NCBI GenBank assembly: GCA_037976565.1
Contig: CP137667.1
Coordinates: forward strand, 3,868,299 to 3,932,298
Origin: Mesocentrotus franciscanus
Lineage: Eukaryota; Echinodermata; Echinoidea; Camarodonta; Strongylocentrotidae
Direction: 5' to 3'
DNA: 64,000 nt
The number at the start of each line of letters is the position of its first letter. Position 1 is the first letter of the stretch. The notes beneath the pieces are model-generated. The model had not been told where the DNA came from. It saw only the letters and a list, made by a program, of their open reading frames with translations, and searched no databases. The translations under genes and the position numbers were made by a program. Below are positions 33,936 to 45,553 of the stretch, one piece after another.

Positions 33936-35449
33936 ATTATGTCAGCGCTTTGGAGGCCTAGCTACCTTGCTCAGAAAAGATCTCCTGCGTAATAAATCAA
34001 CATTTTTTATTAAATCTCTTCCCTTCAAATTAGGAAGGTAGGTTATCTTTAAATAGTATTCTTTATTCGCATTATGTTGAGACACAGAGACGGTTGTAAA
34101 ACCACTGAAAAAAAAAAAATGGCGGCCGAGTATTCGATGCGAAATCGTACTGAAGTAGCTGTCAACAGTGCGAGTATTCAGTATTCGACTACTCGTCGCA
34201 GCGCTAATAACCGCCGAGCGGAAAGCTGACTGACCCAAACCCCCGGCATATAGGCGAGTAAATACCATCCCTGGCCCACCATCAGGCATCAGGGGCATCC
34301 CTGGGCACACCATTAGGCCTCAGGGGAATCCCTATACCAGCAGCTCCCTCGACATGTTCCACTCTGTCTAGCCTCGCAATTCTGAGGTACACAGGGCGAT
34401 CGGGCGAGCTGCTAAACTGCCAAAATTCACTGAAGCTAAGTGCCGAGGCCTTGCATAACACAACCATCCCTGTGCACCACAGGGGATATACCGATTTACT
34501 CACTTAAATCAATGTACACAATATAAAGCTTCCCCAAACTTTCCTTCTTAACTATAACATGTTAAAGTGTGCACATACCTTGTAATTATACAAAACTGCG
34601 CAGAGGCGCAAAACTACGTATTTTAGGCAGTTGCCGTAATGAATATGTAATACCATTATACATATTCCCTAGCAGGTTAAGGCAGGTCATATTATTGCCT
34701 TACCACGAGCACTGATCTCTACTCCAAAATGTAGAGATCAGTGCTCCCAAGTCCCAGGTAAGGGTGAAAACTTGCCTAAACCGTATTAACGGAAGCCCCT
34801 TACTGCCAAGCGTAGCTTGACAACGACCTAATGTCCGTCTGAGACAAAACAAACCCATAAACATTATAACTCTGACACTCAACTTGTCGCCTATATATAC
34901 ATATAACCACTCTGCTTAAATTACATATTATCATTGACTTATTGTTTAGGGTGACTCATTCCCCTCCCTTGGATTTACATTACCTGGTAGGAGCGAGGGT
35001 GGTGGTGGGAAATTTTTACGTCCACTATTTACCAATCCACAATCAATTATGAAACTTTGTTCCCAGGCTCAGCACGCACATCATACAAGCATTGTAATTT
35101 ATACGCTTGTAAATGATACATTCCACAGCTTGTAATTTACGCTTGTTATTTTCCTTTATAATCTTCCGCCGTTATCGTGGGAACTACCAAACTACAAATA
35201 GGTCAGGCACAACTGTAAATCATTTAACGCTTTGGCGTTAACATGTATTAAAGGAGAAAACATATTGCCACTATTGACAGCTTTTATAATATACGTAGGT
35301 AAAACACAGGCAATTATTGAGCAAAATAATTTCCAGGTGGTGGGTAATTCTGATTAACTTTGGTGAGTGGGCAATTATTGTCCATATTCTTATTCTATAA
35401 TTTAAGGTATCAAACTCTTTATAATAATATTATCAATAAATATCCTTAC
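33936..35449. other. Intron, no recognised feature
   Basis: A few short repeats (CATCCCTGG near 34270-34330; an inverted pair AGAGATCAGTGCTC and GAGCACTGATCTCT near 34707-34746), but no exon with LDLa spacing and no element I can name. Confidence 0.45.
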
Positions 35450-35564
35450 TGCAATCGATTTCATCCTCCTCGCTGAGTTCGCACTGCACCACACCATCAC
35501 AAATCTCACTCAGTTGATAACAATCATTGGAGTAGGAACATGGGATATCATCTTCTCGTGCATT
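35450..35564 (-). CDS. LDLa exon, Glu-Cys type, with apparent 1-bp insertion (module 2)
   Basis: Acceptor CCTTTCCAG and donor GTAAGGATA bound 115 bp; 114 would fit. The LDLa frame gives DDIPCSYSNDCYQLSEIC, CDGVVQC and SEEDEIDC, with the expected first cysteine (AATGC) out of frame across AGAAGATGATA. An alternative acceptor at ACGAG would restore phase but lose the first cysteine. The intact homologue is 51064-51177. Confidence 0.65.
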
Positions 35565-36538
35565 CTGGAAAGGAAGGGGGAAAAAGAAAATCTTGCTCAA
35601 TTTATACTTTAATATTCTTCCAAATTGACACAAAAATAATAAGCTCACAGATCACTAGAACTTCACATGTTCTCTCCTGATTCTTTCCTTCCCATAAGCT
35701 AAAATAAAGCATCATCTAACAAATAATTTGTGTCAGTTAGAATGTAAAAAATCTATTTCAAAAAATCTTTACCTGGTTTGCGATAGCCAGCCCAGCACTC
35801 GAGCTAGTGCTAGCCATGAATCCCAAACCTGACTAATCTCGGTCTTCTTTCGATTTCCTGTTTCCCCATTTATCTGGTACTACGGCAAATTTATCAAAAA
35901 TCATAAATTAATCTGCCTCAAAAATAGACATTTTCGTAATGAATATCTGGACAATTTTACGTAAGTTTGTCGCCTATTTTGCTCCATAAGAGTCGTTAGG
36001 TCAGCGTGCAAAATGTCCTTCGCACTCCCAGATCAGACACATGCATGCTAACACGCCATTTGAATATTTTTAATTTTTTTCCAGATTTTTATGCTCAAAT
36101 GTGACAAAAGTGACATAAAAATATAAAAGAACATTTGTAGAAAGTATTATTTATTCGGTGTATCTCATTTAAAGTGCTAAAAAAAGGAACTGAAGAGAAA
36201 AAAGACCAAAATAAATCCCTGTGCACAAAACCCAAATCTAACTTGTGTTCCGTGCAGGCCTTATTCTTATTACCCGACACGGCACTAATGTCCTTTGGCA
36301 AAGCGTTAATCTTCATCTGCCACTCGATACCAAAAACAGACATGGGGACCCAGTTGGATGACGAAAGCCTTTGTGTTAGTAATTGCCACATGCCCTCACA
36401 GTAACCATATGGTAGGAATACTCCATAGGGAGTGGAGATCTTATTCTTCTTCTTCTCCTTCTTCTTCTTCAGGATAATCTGCCTCCTTCACTGCTGAAGA
36501 TTCTTGGAGATAAGTGCATGTGTGTGGCGACATATGGA

Positions 36539-38823
36539 TGCTAGGCCTGAGTCGAAACGGTTCCCCGCCCGGTCCCCCGTCACGCCGAAACCCGGGTTTG
36601 AATATTCGGGTTTCGGGTTTTTCAAAATTAAATTTCACACTGATATTCTGAAATAACGAACTAGAAATATGCAATTCACAAACTTATATTTCAATTTAAT
36701 TAAATAAATATGCTTTAGAAATAATGGATACCGTTTCAGTTGCCGGTAGGCCTTTTTATCGCTCTAAAATTGAGGCTGCAAGGAAGGAATCACCACACTT
36801 CGCGGTACCGAGTGCGTTCAGAAACTGAAGTCAAAATATGACACACTGAAGACTGAGCAAGTTACGAAAGTACACACACAAGACCAAAATGTTGATCAGA
36901 CTATAACAATTAAATCGTAATACTAATAGGCATTGATTTAATTGTCAAAATATATCCACAACATAATGGTTTACCCTTGATATTATGATGAAGGAAAATA
37001 AATTAAAGCTCTTGAAATAACATCGAAGTGCCTTTCGTTCGTTCTAAAAATGCGTGTATAACGGCAAGCTGAAGTTAGGAGTCAAGTTTTTCAAGCCCGT
37101 ACTGTCATGAATGCAGACGGAAGTACGAACTGATATGAACAATAAGCATTAAAGATACTATGTCCCTTTTGCAGCCAACATCAAATTCTGTAGAACTTTG
37201 CAGGAATTATGAATATGTCATGTACATGTATGTCCTATCTGTGAAATTTAAACGTTAGCAGTGTCCTAATATTCAAATTATGCAAGGAAACCCGTTTACT
37301 TGCTAGACTTCACTGTCAGACACTATTGAGTGACTGACTGGCTTTTTCATCTTTGGTAATAACATACATAAAATGAGCTGTAAAGGGTACATGAGCATTT
37401 GTCTACATCAATAACCCACTTCTTGTAATGGCCAAAATTAAACTGATTGAATCTTTGCGCAGCATAAAACGTACGACCATTCGGTACAATGGTCTGAAAA
37501 ATCAGACTATTACTTACTGGCTCTATAGCTCCTAAGTCGATTCGACAACTAATAGTCGTTATTTTCCCACTTAAAGACATTTTCAAGCCCCCCTTTTTTT
37601 AGGGAAGTTCTACATTAGTATTGTCTTTCAAATGCCGTTGGAATTTAACCTTTTCATTTTTTTGGCCTGCAAATGGGACATAGTACCTTTAAACCAATTA
37701 AAAAACATCACATAGCTCATTTTAAGGGACTAACGCTCAACAAATTACCGTAAAATAATAATTTCCTTTGACAAATAAAACTATAGATATTCATGATATC
37801 TCACAGAATAACGATATTTCATGAGCTACGAGTTCTGCTATAGCCATCATTTGAATGAGACGAATTGTCATGCAGCGCAGTAGAGGGGCATGCAGCAGAG
37901 AGGAAAATCGCGGGCCTTATAGATCACGTGATATTTTCTCTCTGCTGCATGCTGCCCTCTACAGTCTACTGCACTGCATGACAATTACGCCTCATTTCAA
38001 AATGATGGTTAGCTGAACTCGATATCGAAACGTAGCTCATGAAATATCATTATTTATGTAAGATATTATGAATATCTATAGTATTGTTTGTCAAAGCAAA
38101 TTATTATTTAACGGTAATTTGTCGTGCTGTAGTCCCTAAAGTGATCGAGTTATGTCATGTTTTTTAATTGGTTTAATGCTTATTGTTCAGATCAGTTCGC
38201 TTCGTCTGCATTCATGACCGTACGGGCTTGAAAAACTTGACTCCTAACTTCAGCTTGCCGTTATACACGCATTTTTAGAACGAACGAAGGGCACTTCGAT
38301 GTTATTTCAAGAGCTTAAATTTATTTTCCTTCATCATAATATCAAGGGTAAACCATTATTTTGTGGATATTTTGACAATGAAATTAATGACATTACGATT
38401 TAATTTTAATATTCTGATCAGCCTTTTGTTCTTGTGTGTGGTACTATCGTAACTTGCTCAGTCTTCAGTGGGTCATATTTTGACTTCCGTTTGTGAACGC
38501 GCTCGGTACCGCGAAGCACGATTCCTTCCATAATTTTGCAGCCTCAATTTTAGAGCGATAAAAGACCTACCGTCAACTGAAACGATATCCATTTATTTTT
38601 TAAAGCATATTTATTTAATTAAATTGATTATTTAATTGTTTTGAAAGCAGTAACTGTCTTTTCCGTCGCATTATTTAGAACAGCAACTTAATCTTAACTC
38701 CCGCCGCTGCATGCACGCGATTTTTAGTATGGTGAAAATTCCTGTTCGGGTACCCGGTCCCCGCCCGAAATTTTCAAGTCAAAGCCGGGTTCGGCAAAAC
38801 CCGTGATGACTCAGGCCTAGCCA
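36539..38823. mobile_element. Large fold-back element
   Basis: The left end GCTAGGCCTGAGTC and right end GACTCAGGCCTAGC are exact inverted copies. The similarity continues inward for about 0.85 kb per arm (for example AGCTTGCCGTTATACACGC at about 38245 answers the complementary stretch near 37060) to a centre near 37920. The left arm is interrupted by the TTAA-flanked MITE at 37153-37688, which the right arm lacks. No transposase seen. Confidence 0.85.
37153..37688. mobile_element. TTAA-flanked MITE family B, copy 1
   Basis: Ends AGATACTATGTCCC and GGGACATAGTACCT are inverted and flanked by TTAA at 37149-37152 and 37689-37692. The empty site is preserved in the opposite arm of the fold-back (AGCATTAAACCAATT). 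536 bp, non-coding, TTAA target typical of piggyBac-type transposition. Confidence 0.85.
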
Positions 38824-39242
38824 TCCAGGTGTCCAGGTGAAAGGTGTATATATACATAGTGCCAGTAAAAATGTTGCCGGAATTTACTTCCCTCCTGTCT
38901 TTAGTTGTCGCTGGAAGGCTTCCACTGATGGAGCCAGGACAGCCTCGAGAGGGAGGGCGTTCCACTGTCGAACAGTGCGAGGAAAGAAGGAGTGAATATG
39001 TTGCTCTGTTCGTGACTGCATGACACGATACCAAAGGCATCAAGATTATTATGCTGGTGTTAAAAGATTTATCATGGAGCTAATCAAGACCGGAAGTGGG
39101 ACCGGTGTTTTTGCAAAGCCACTGTGTTGCACAAAGCAGTCCTGTCAATTGATGCCTACTGTTTTGTGCAAAATTGCATGTGTGGCAAATGATCATGCCG
39201 AGAGACCAGCGAAGAAAGCAGCTGAAGAATTAATGCACTTAC

Positions 39243-39402
39243 CGAATGAACTAAGTCTCAGGGTAATCTGGATGTTTCCTTCTGGAGCTTTCTCAAGTAA
39301 GATATATGCCTCATTCCCAGGTGTTGATAGACGCAATGGCACAGGACCATTCCATCCAAATACATCGGAGAAAGTCAACATTAAGCCATTGTCGTAGAAT
39401 GT
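39243..39402 (-). CDS. CUB-like domain, second exon (module 2)
   Basis: A 160-bp exon with phase 0 in and phase 1 out, acceptor GTTTCTTTTCAG and donor GTAAGTGC. It encodes NGLMLTFSDVFGW, then PGNEAYILLEKAPEGN and ITLRLSSF. Homologous to 52498-52654. The pattern fits the last strands of a CUB fold (a Leu-x-Leu-x-Phe strand and a hydrophobic closing strand) but without cysteines. Confidence 0.78.
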
Positions 39403-39449
39403 CTGAAAAGAAACCACTTGAGTGTCAATAGAGGGACAAAATGTTACTA

Positions 39450-39537
39450 CAGTCAAACCTGCTTTAGTGACCACCTGCTTATAAAGACCACTTTTCTTGT
39501 ATCCCTTGGGTGGTCTTTATAGACAGGTTTCACTGTA
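39450..39537. mobile_element. Compact MITE related to 25367-26121
   Basis: CAGTCAAACCTGCTTTAG and the inverted ACAGGTTTCACTGT enclose ATAAAGACCAC and TGGTCTTTAT. About 88 bp. It represents the uninterrupted form of the outer MITE in the triplicated unit. Confidence 0.65.
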
Positions 39538-39650
39538 CAACTACTACTACTTATGTTTGTAGTCAAAGATTAAGCTATACCAATGCTAAAATGGTTAACA
39601 GGGAGCTACTTGTAATCAGGACCAGTAAAAGGTTACTTTGCAAAGTCATA

Positions 39651-40472
39651 GGCCAGTATTCTGAAGTCTCGTCTAACTTAGTCATGACTAAAGTTAAACA
39701 ACTGTTTAGTTAGACAGGACTTAAACGCGAACTCGCGTCTAAGTCCTGTCTAACTAAATTTTGTATTCTACAGTCGTGTCTAAGTCCCGTCTAACTAAAC
39801 AACTGTTTAAGTCCTGTCTAAGTCTTGTTTAACTTTAGTCAGGACTTGTAGGCGTTGATTTTGACATCTCCGCAGATGATAAAACAAATGCGCATGCGCG
39901 TGCCGTACCAAAAATATCACCCGCACAGTATCATACACATCAATATTAAGGTCAATTATTCTTTTAAACCTCAGATAGTTTAGTATAGTAATTTCCAAGA
40001 TGTCACCATTAGATAAGAATAATTAATATTATCAAGAAAAAATCCTGCAAAATGTATTTTAAATTTTAGAGGATGCACGTACCATCGTCGTCCCCACAAG
40101 TTTGGGGTCAGCAAGTAGAGTGTACAGGCAACATTGAAAAGCAGTTCAATCGCGCTCTTAAACAGGATTAAACAACTCCTTGCAGTCGTCTAAAGTTAAA
40201 CCGGACTTAGACAGGACATGGCATTTATCTAGACTTAATCACGACTTTAGAATATGACAAATTTAGTCACAACCTCTTGACTAAAGTTAGACGGGACTTT
40301 AATAGACAGTACAGGACTTGAGACAACTGTTTAATTAAACTAGACTTAATCACGACTTCAGAATAAGAAAAATTGAGTCACGACCTCTTGACTAAAGTTA
40401 GACAGGACTTAGACAGGACTTTAGACAACTGTTTAGTTAAACAGAACTTAGTCACGACTTCAGAATACCTGC
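39651..40472. mobile_element. MITE of about 820 bp with TATTCTGAAGTC termini
   Basis: GGCCAGTATTCTGAAGTC at the left is answered by GACTTCAGAATACCTGCC at the right. The interior is full of GTCTAACT, GACAGGACTT and complementary motifs, so it can fold extensively. No coding capacity. Confidence 0.8.
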
Positions 40473-40596
40473 CATAATGTTCTACAAAGCAATCCTTCCC
40501 CCAATCAGTGCCTATTGTTCTGTGCGAAAATGCAAATATGGCGAATGACCATTCAAGGAGAGCGGCGAAGAAGACAAGAGAAGTGTTAGTGCTTAC

Positions 40597-40799
40597 CTGG
40601 ACAGGGTCCACCCCACTGCCAATAGTCAAGGTTGAATCGTTACCATCAAAGATCACCTTTATGATCTCAATCAGCAAATGTGAGTTTGGTGGACTCGATG
40701 TGGTAGAGATGATAGTCCTTGGGGTATCAATGTCCCGACTAGGATAGGCATCGGGGGTCATTATCCATCTATACTGATTGAATGGAACACTTATATCCT
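40597..40799 (-). CDS. CUB-like domain, first exon (module 2)
   Basis: A 203-bp exon with phase 1 in and phase 0 out, acceptor GTTCTTGCAG and donor GTAAGCAC. It encodes Glu-Asp-Ile-Ser-Val, then YRWIMTPDAYPSRDIDTP, HLLIEIIKVIFDGNDS and LTIGSGVDPVQ. The Thr-Pro-x-x-Tyr-Pro start and Asp-Ser-x-Leu-x-Ile-Gly-x-Gly stretch are what suggested a CUB-like fold. No cysteines. Homologous to 54713-54930. Confidence 0.78.
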
Positions 40800-41438
40800 C
40801 TGCAAGAACAAATGAAAGAGTATATAAATTAAATAGTTGAGTTCTGATCATGCATTTCATTGGGAAAGATACTGCCTAGACCAATAGGGAAATATTCAAT
40901 TCAATTCAATATTAGTTAAAGTTAAATTTAGAAAAAAAATTATAATAATATTAATGAATAAATAAATAAATAAATAAAAAATGAATAAAAAAATAGTGTA
41001 CAGCTAAAACATATAAAATAACCTCAGTTGAGTTCTGGTAATGCATTTCATTGGGAAAGATACTGCTTAGAACCAATATGGAAACATTCAATTAAATTCA
41101 ATTCAACATTAATTAAAGTTTAATAATACATACAATTTAAAACAATTAAAATAAATGAATGAATAAATAATTTGAAAAATAGTCAATAGTGTACAGCTAG
41201 AACATATGAAATAATTTCAAAAATTTGGCATTATAATAGGTTAAATAAGTATAAAGAAATAATGTACAATTATTGAGTGCTTTGAAGGGCATGGTTTAAA
41301 CTATTGCCCAAGGTGATCTAAAAACTGTACTTTGCCCCAGAGACAAAGAGGGGGGGGGGGGGGGTTGGGGTGAGGAATGGAGTGGGGTAGAGGAAAGAGG
41401 AGAAGAAAAGAGGGAGGGGGAGGAAGGCTTAAAATTAC

Positions 41439-41582
41439 CTGATATTTGTGAGACCATACAAAGATCTTCTGCTTCATCTGATCTTGAAGCTCTACAGTCT
41501 GGTACAAAGTCACACACCAGTGTCTCGTTAATACATGTTGAGTCTGGCTCAGGGCAGGTAAATGAAGAACCAGGACAACCCG
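41439..41582 (-). CDS. LDLa-II exon opening module 2
   Basis: A 144-bp phase 1-1 exon with acceptor GTGGTACAG and donor GTAATTTT. Six cysteines; CPEPDSTCINETLVCDFVPDC and a type II acidic end with Ser-Asp-Glu-Ala-Glu-Asp-Leu-Cys. Close to 55923-56063 in pattern (Cys-Asp-Phe-x-Pro). Confidence 0.87.
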
Positions 41583-41660
41583 CTGTACCACATGAAAAGA
41601 GACAACATCACCATTATTATTCATATTTCATTTTATTTATTTCAATAAGCAAATTTACAT

Positions 41661-41955
41661 CTGGGGGTGTTTCACAAAGTCTAAGATTGACTTTAAGTTG
41701 GACTTAAGTATGACAGGCCGTTCATGCCACTGTTTGCTCTTACCATTTACTGGCATTGATCTCTCAAGGGACGTACAAATCGTGGTCTCAAATCTACAGA
41801 GTTTACATTTTTTGATGGTTCATTATTGAAAGAAAAAATATTATCTAAAGATTATAGTTAAGAGACCAATGGTGATAGCAACCAATGGCATGAATGGCCC
41901 GCCATACTTAAGTCCAACTTAAAGTCGATCTTAGTCTTTGTGAAACACCCCCCTG
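41661..41955. mobile_element. MITE with near-perfect long inverted termini
   Basis: GGGGGTGTTTCACAAAGTCT at the left and its complement at the right continue as inverted copies for about 50 bp (through AAGTTGGACTTAAGTATG). About 295 bp. High arm identity suggests a recent insertion. No coding capacity. Confidence 0.85.
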
Positions 41956-42039
41956 ATCCCATTTTAGCTACCAGCCACAGGTGCAATCAGATACAATTCT
42001 TTTGGGAGTTAACTTATCGCAACCCTGATTTTGTTATAT

Positions 42040-42420
42040 ATTTGCTGTATTCTATGTTGCAAACTTGAAAATAGGAGTGTTGTGACCTTGAACATAAAAG
42101 TGTTGCAACACTCAACGTGGAATGTTGCCATCTTCAACAGAAATGTTGCAACATTTAACAGATGAGTATTGCAATCTTCAACCTAAGAGTGCATGTTGCA
42201 GCATTGAAAATAAGAGAGTTCCAACATCAAACATTAAGCAAGCTACAATCTTTTACAGAGGAGTGAAGCAATAATCAACCTTGCCATCTTTGACATAAAA
42301 GTGTTGCAGCATCAGAACAAGAGAGTTGCAACATTCAAAATGAGTGAGCTGTGACCTTCTAAATAATAGTGTTGCCACATTGAGAAAAAGAGTGATGCAA
42401 CATGTTATTTACATAATAGT
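42040..42420. repeat. Intronic TGTTGCAACA array (module 1)
   Basis: Same repeat type as at 8040-8430, including AGTGTTGCAACACT at 42099-42112. The 42180-42420 part is nearly identical to 45870-46050 joined to 47159-47200, i.e. the same intron without the family 1 element. Confidence 0.75.
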
Positions 42421-42449
42421 ATTTTGACAATAAACAACTTCAATCTTAC

Positions 42450-42575
42450 TTGTGCAGTTCAATTCATCCTCTCCGTAAAAGCAATCATCGACACCATCGC
42501 AAACCCAATCCGGATCATTTACACATTCATAGCGAGATGCGCATTCAAAGCAGGAGGAGTTTCCTGGGGGGGTTG
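42450..42575 (-). CDS. LDLa exon, TPPGNSS variant, last of module 1
   Basis: A 126-bp phase 1-1 exon with acceptor TTATTCCAG and donor GTAAG. Six cysteines; core DWVCDGVDDC and end YGEDELNC. Nearly identical to 47224-47349, with nearly identical flanking introns, so it is a recent duplicate. Confidence 0.9.
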
Positions 42576-42759
42576 CTGGAATAAAGTTTTTTAAAAGATC
42601 ACATGCAATGCACTTATAGAGTTAATGCCAGTTTAACTAAAAGTCACTAGTGCATGCATGCCAAAAAACATGAAGTGCTGACATGTCTCAATGATTAACA
42701 ATTGTTTTGGTAGTCAATATACATGTATAAGAACCCTGATTGTTATAATTTTGCTGCAT

Positions 42760-43115
42760 TTTATGTTGCAAACTTGAAAGTAGGAGTGTTGTGACCTTAA
42801 ACATAAGAGTGTTTCAACACTCAATGTAAGAATGCTGCCATCTTCAACAGAAATGTTGCAACATTTAACAGATGAGTATTGCAATCTTCAACCTAAGAGT
42901 GCATGTTGCAGCATTGAAAATAACAGAGTTCCAACATCAAAAATTAAGCAAGCTACAATCTTTGACAGAGGACTGAAGCAACATTCAACCTAAGAATGTT
43001 GCCATCTTCCACAGAAAAGTGTTGCGATATTCAACCTAGGAATGTTGCCATCATTAACATAAGCCTGTTGCAGCATCAAAACAAGAGAGTTGCAGCGTTC
43101 AAAATAAGTGAGCTG
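42760..43115. repeat. Intronic TGTTGCAACA-type array (module 1)
   Basis: Degenerate array matching 47535-47880 almost base for base, part of the recent duplication. Confidence 0.7.
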
Positions 43116-43134
43116 TGACCTTCTTAATAAAAGT

Positions 43135-43555
43135 TTTTTTTTTAATTTTTATTGAAATGGTGTTTTTTATTATCAGTCATTCCAAGGTACGATTTACAAA
43201 TTTGACAAATGATTCACAAACCGGTACCAGTGAAAATAAACATTTGATTACATAATGCAGTGAACATTATACAGCTTATTAACATATCAAATATCTTTCT
43301 TCACTTATCTAACAATGGATATCCACTGGGCAATGCCCTGCCACCTGCTGTCATGGGCAGCTTTTTTATTGTTACATATAGCAATGTATCTTTCCATTTT
43401 GTATGATCAGATTAATAAGGAAATAAAGTCGGAAATATTTAGTTTAGCTTATTTGCATCTATTTAGATAAATTGTTTTCTTTGCAATTATTTATATATGG
43501 TTAAAAAGAATATAATTTTTCAACAAAATACCAAGAATTACCGTTTTGGGGGCTA
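43135..43555 (-). mobile_element. Retroposed insertion with poly-A and 10-bp target duplication
   Basis: 421 bp flanked by TAATAAAAGT at 43125-43134 and 43556-43565. On the minus strand it ends AATAAAAATT followed by an A run, i.e. a polyadenylation signal and tail. The uninterrupted intron is seen at 42350-42380. It may be a 5'-truncated LINE or a processed transcript; I recognise no coding region in it. Confidence 0.8.
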
Positions 43556-43647
43556 TAATAAAAGTGTTGCCACATTGAGCAAAAGAGTGATGCAACATTC
43601 AATTTACAATTAAATGGTATTGTGACATTGAACAACTTCAATCTTAC

Positions 43648-43750
43648 TTGTGCAGTTTAATTCATCCTCTCCGTAAAAGCAATCAACTTCACCGTCGCAA
43701 ACCCAGTATGGATCCAAAACACATGAATAGCGAGATTCACATTCAAAGCA
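43648..43750 (-). pseudogene. LDLa exon that lost its splice acceptor (module 1)
   Basis: The LDLa coding part is intact from CFECESRYSC to YGEDELNC and the donor GTAAG remains. The 5' coding portion (Thr-Pro-Pro-x-Asn-Ser-Ser) and the TTATTCCAG acceptor present in all sister exons are replaced by GTTATTTCATGAAACTGC. Roughly 25-30 bp are missing. Without an acceptor the exon is probably skipped; a phase 1-1 exon can be lost without a frame change. Confidence 0.75.
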
Positions 43751-43825
43751 GTTTCATGAAATAACATGAAGCAAAAAAAGATCACATACCGGTACAATGC
43801 ACTTGTACCGTTAGTGCCAGTTTAA

Positions 43826-44351
43826 AGGTACTATGTCCCATTTGCATGCCAAAAAAATGAAAAGGTAAAATTCCAATGGCATTTGAAAGATAATACTAAT
43901 TTACAACTTCCCTTAAAAAAGCGGGGCGTGGGAAAACAACAACTATTATTTGTCGAATCGACTTTAGTGCTACGTGCTGAGAAGTGCTAATAGTCTGATT
44001 TTCAGACCATTGTACCGAATGGTCGTACGTTTTATGCTGCGCAAAGATTCAATCAGTTCAATTTTGGCCATTACAAGAAGTGGGTTATTGATGTAGACAA
44101 ATGCTCATGTACCCTTTACAGCTCATTTTTTGTACCGTAGGCATGTTATTACCAAAGAAGAAAAAAAGCCAGTCACTCACTCAATAGTGTCTGACAGTTA
44201 AGTCTAGCAAGCAAATGTGTTTCCTTGCATAATTTGAATATTAGGACACTGCTAACGTTTTAATTTCACAGATAGGACATACATGACGTATTCATAATTC
44301 CTGCAAAGTTCTACAAAATTTGATGTTGGCTGCAAAAGGGACATAGTATCT
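43826..44351. mobile_element. TTAA-flanked MITE family B, copy 2
   Basis: AGGTACTATGTCCC and GGGACATAGTATCT are inverted ends with TTAA at 43822-43825 and 44352-44355. The paralogous empty site is CCAGTTTAACTAAAAG at about 42630. 526 bp, similar to 37153-37688 and 53027-53550. Confidence 0.88.
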
Positions 44352-44359
44352 TTAACTAA

Positions 44360-44863
44360 AAGTCACTAGTGAATGCATGCAAAAAAATTAAAGGAGAATG
44401 AAAGTTAAAAAATAATAATTGTGCATTTGAAAAATATAATATCAGTCATTTGAAATCACTAAGAAAATCTCAGATCTTGTTCATCATTTTTTGATAAATC
44501 AAATTATAATAGGTAATTTCATCACGATCCTACCAGTATCTAGCTCCCGCCATTTTTTTTCCTCACCATAGATCGTGACGTAAATGCGCTATGGATGTAT
44601 GATTGGCCAACTATATGAATCATACTTATAAGTATAATTGCATGTTTTATTAAATCTTCAAAAAATATTATATTTTATTTTTTAATTGAAAACACTAATT
44701 TGAATTATGAATAAATTATAAACGTTATATAAAGACAGTAATAAAATAAATATCTCTATTTAATTTGAGCCGATTCATAAATTTTCAAATTGGTTGGCAG
44801 GAATTTGGGCGTACGCGTGGGAGCTTGATCAGAGCAAGAACGCATGTGTATGTATAGTCTTGG
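44360..44863. other. Intron, no recognised feature
   Basis: AT-rich sequence with no exon signature and no element I can name. Confidence 0.45.
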
Positions 44864-45037
44864 ATCAATCGGTTCTTGAGATAACGCGATCACAAGCTAT
44901 TTTTGCATACATAATGAGCCCTGTGACCTTTTACCTGTTACCCCAAAATCTAAATCAGTTCATTGGCTCTGCAAGATACATACATGACCCAAGTTTGGCG
45001 GTAATCCATCAATCGGTCCTTGAGATAACGCAATCAT
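44864..45037 (+). mobile_element. Solo core repeat of pearl/Helentron family 1
   Basis: A little over one unit of the family 1 core (TCAATCGGTTCTTGAGATAA to the next TCAATCGGTCCTTGAGATAA) without the hairpin end or ACGG run. It is likely a deletion remnant. Confidence 0.7.
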
Positions 45038-45044
45038 AAGTAAG

Positions 45045-45410
45045 CTGTGATAGGAATGTTGTGACCTTAACCATAAGAGTGTTGCAACACTCAACGTATT
45101 CAAAGTATGTTGCCATCTTCAACAGAAATGTTGCAACATTCCACAGATAAGTATTGCAATCTTCAACCTAAGAGTGTATGTTGCAGCATTGAAAATAAGA
45201 CAGTTCCAACATTAAAAATTAATCCAGCTACAATCTTTTACAAAAGAGTGAAGCAACATTCAACCTAAGAATGTTGCCATCTAGCAGCATCAGAACAAGA
45301 GAGTAGCAACATTCAAAATATGTCAGCTGTGACCTTCTACATAATAGTATTGCCATATTGAGCAAAAGAGTGATGAAACATTCAATTTACATAATAGTAT
45401 TGTGACATTA
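45045..45410. repeat. Intronic TGTTGCAACA array with 16-bp palindrome (module 1)
   Basis: Includes GAGTGTTGCAACACTC at 45077-45092 and degenerate units; same type as the other arrays in this exon subfamily. Confidence 0.75.
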
Positions 45411-45427
45411 AACAACTACAATCTTAC

Positions 45428-45553
45428 TTGAGCAGTTCAATTCATCCTCTCCGTAAAAGCAATCATCGACACCATCGCAAACCCAATCCGGATCATTTAC
45501 ACATTCATAGGAAGATGCGCATTCAAAGCAGGAGGAGTTTGCTGGGGGAGTTG
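45428..45553 (-). CDS. LDLa exon, TPPANSS subfamily (module 1)
   Basis: A 126-bp phase 1-1 exon with acceptor TTATTCCAG and donor GTAAG. Six cysteines; core DWVCDGVDDC and end YGEDELNC. It differs from 42450-42575 at a handful of sites. Confidence 0.9.

Noticed and set aside
33681..34041. Two overlapping plus-strand frames of 103 and 113 residues
   Set aside because: They are readings of the 55-bp minisatellite, open only because of the repeat.
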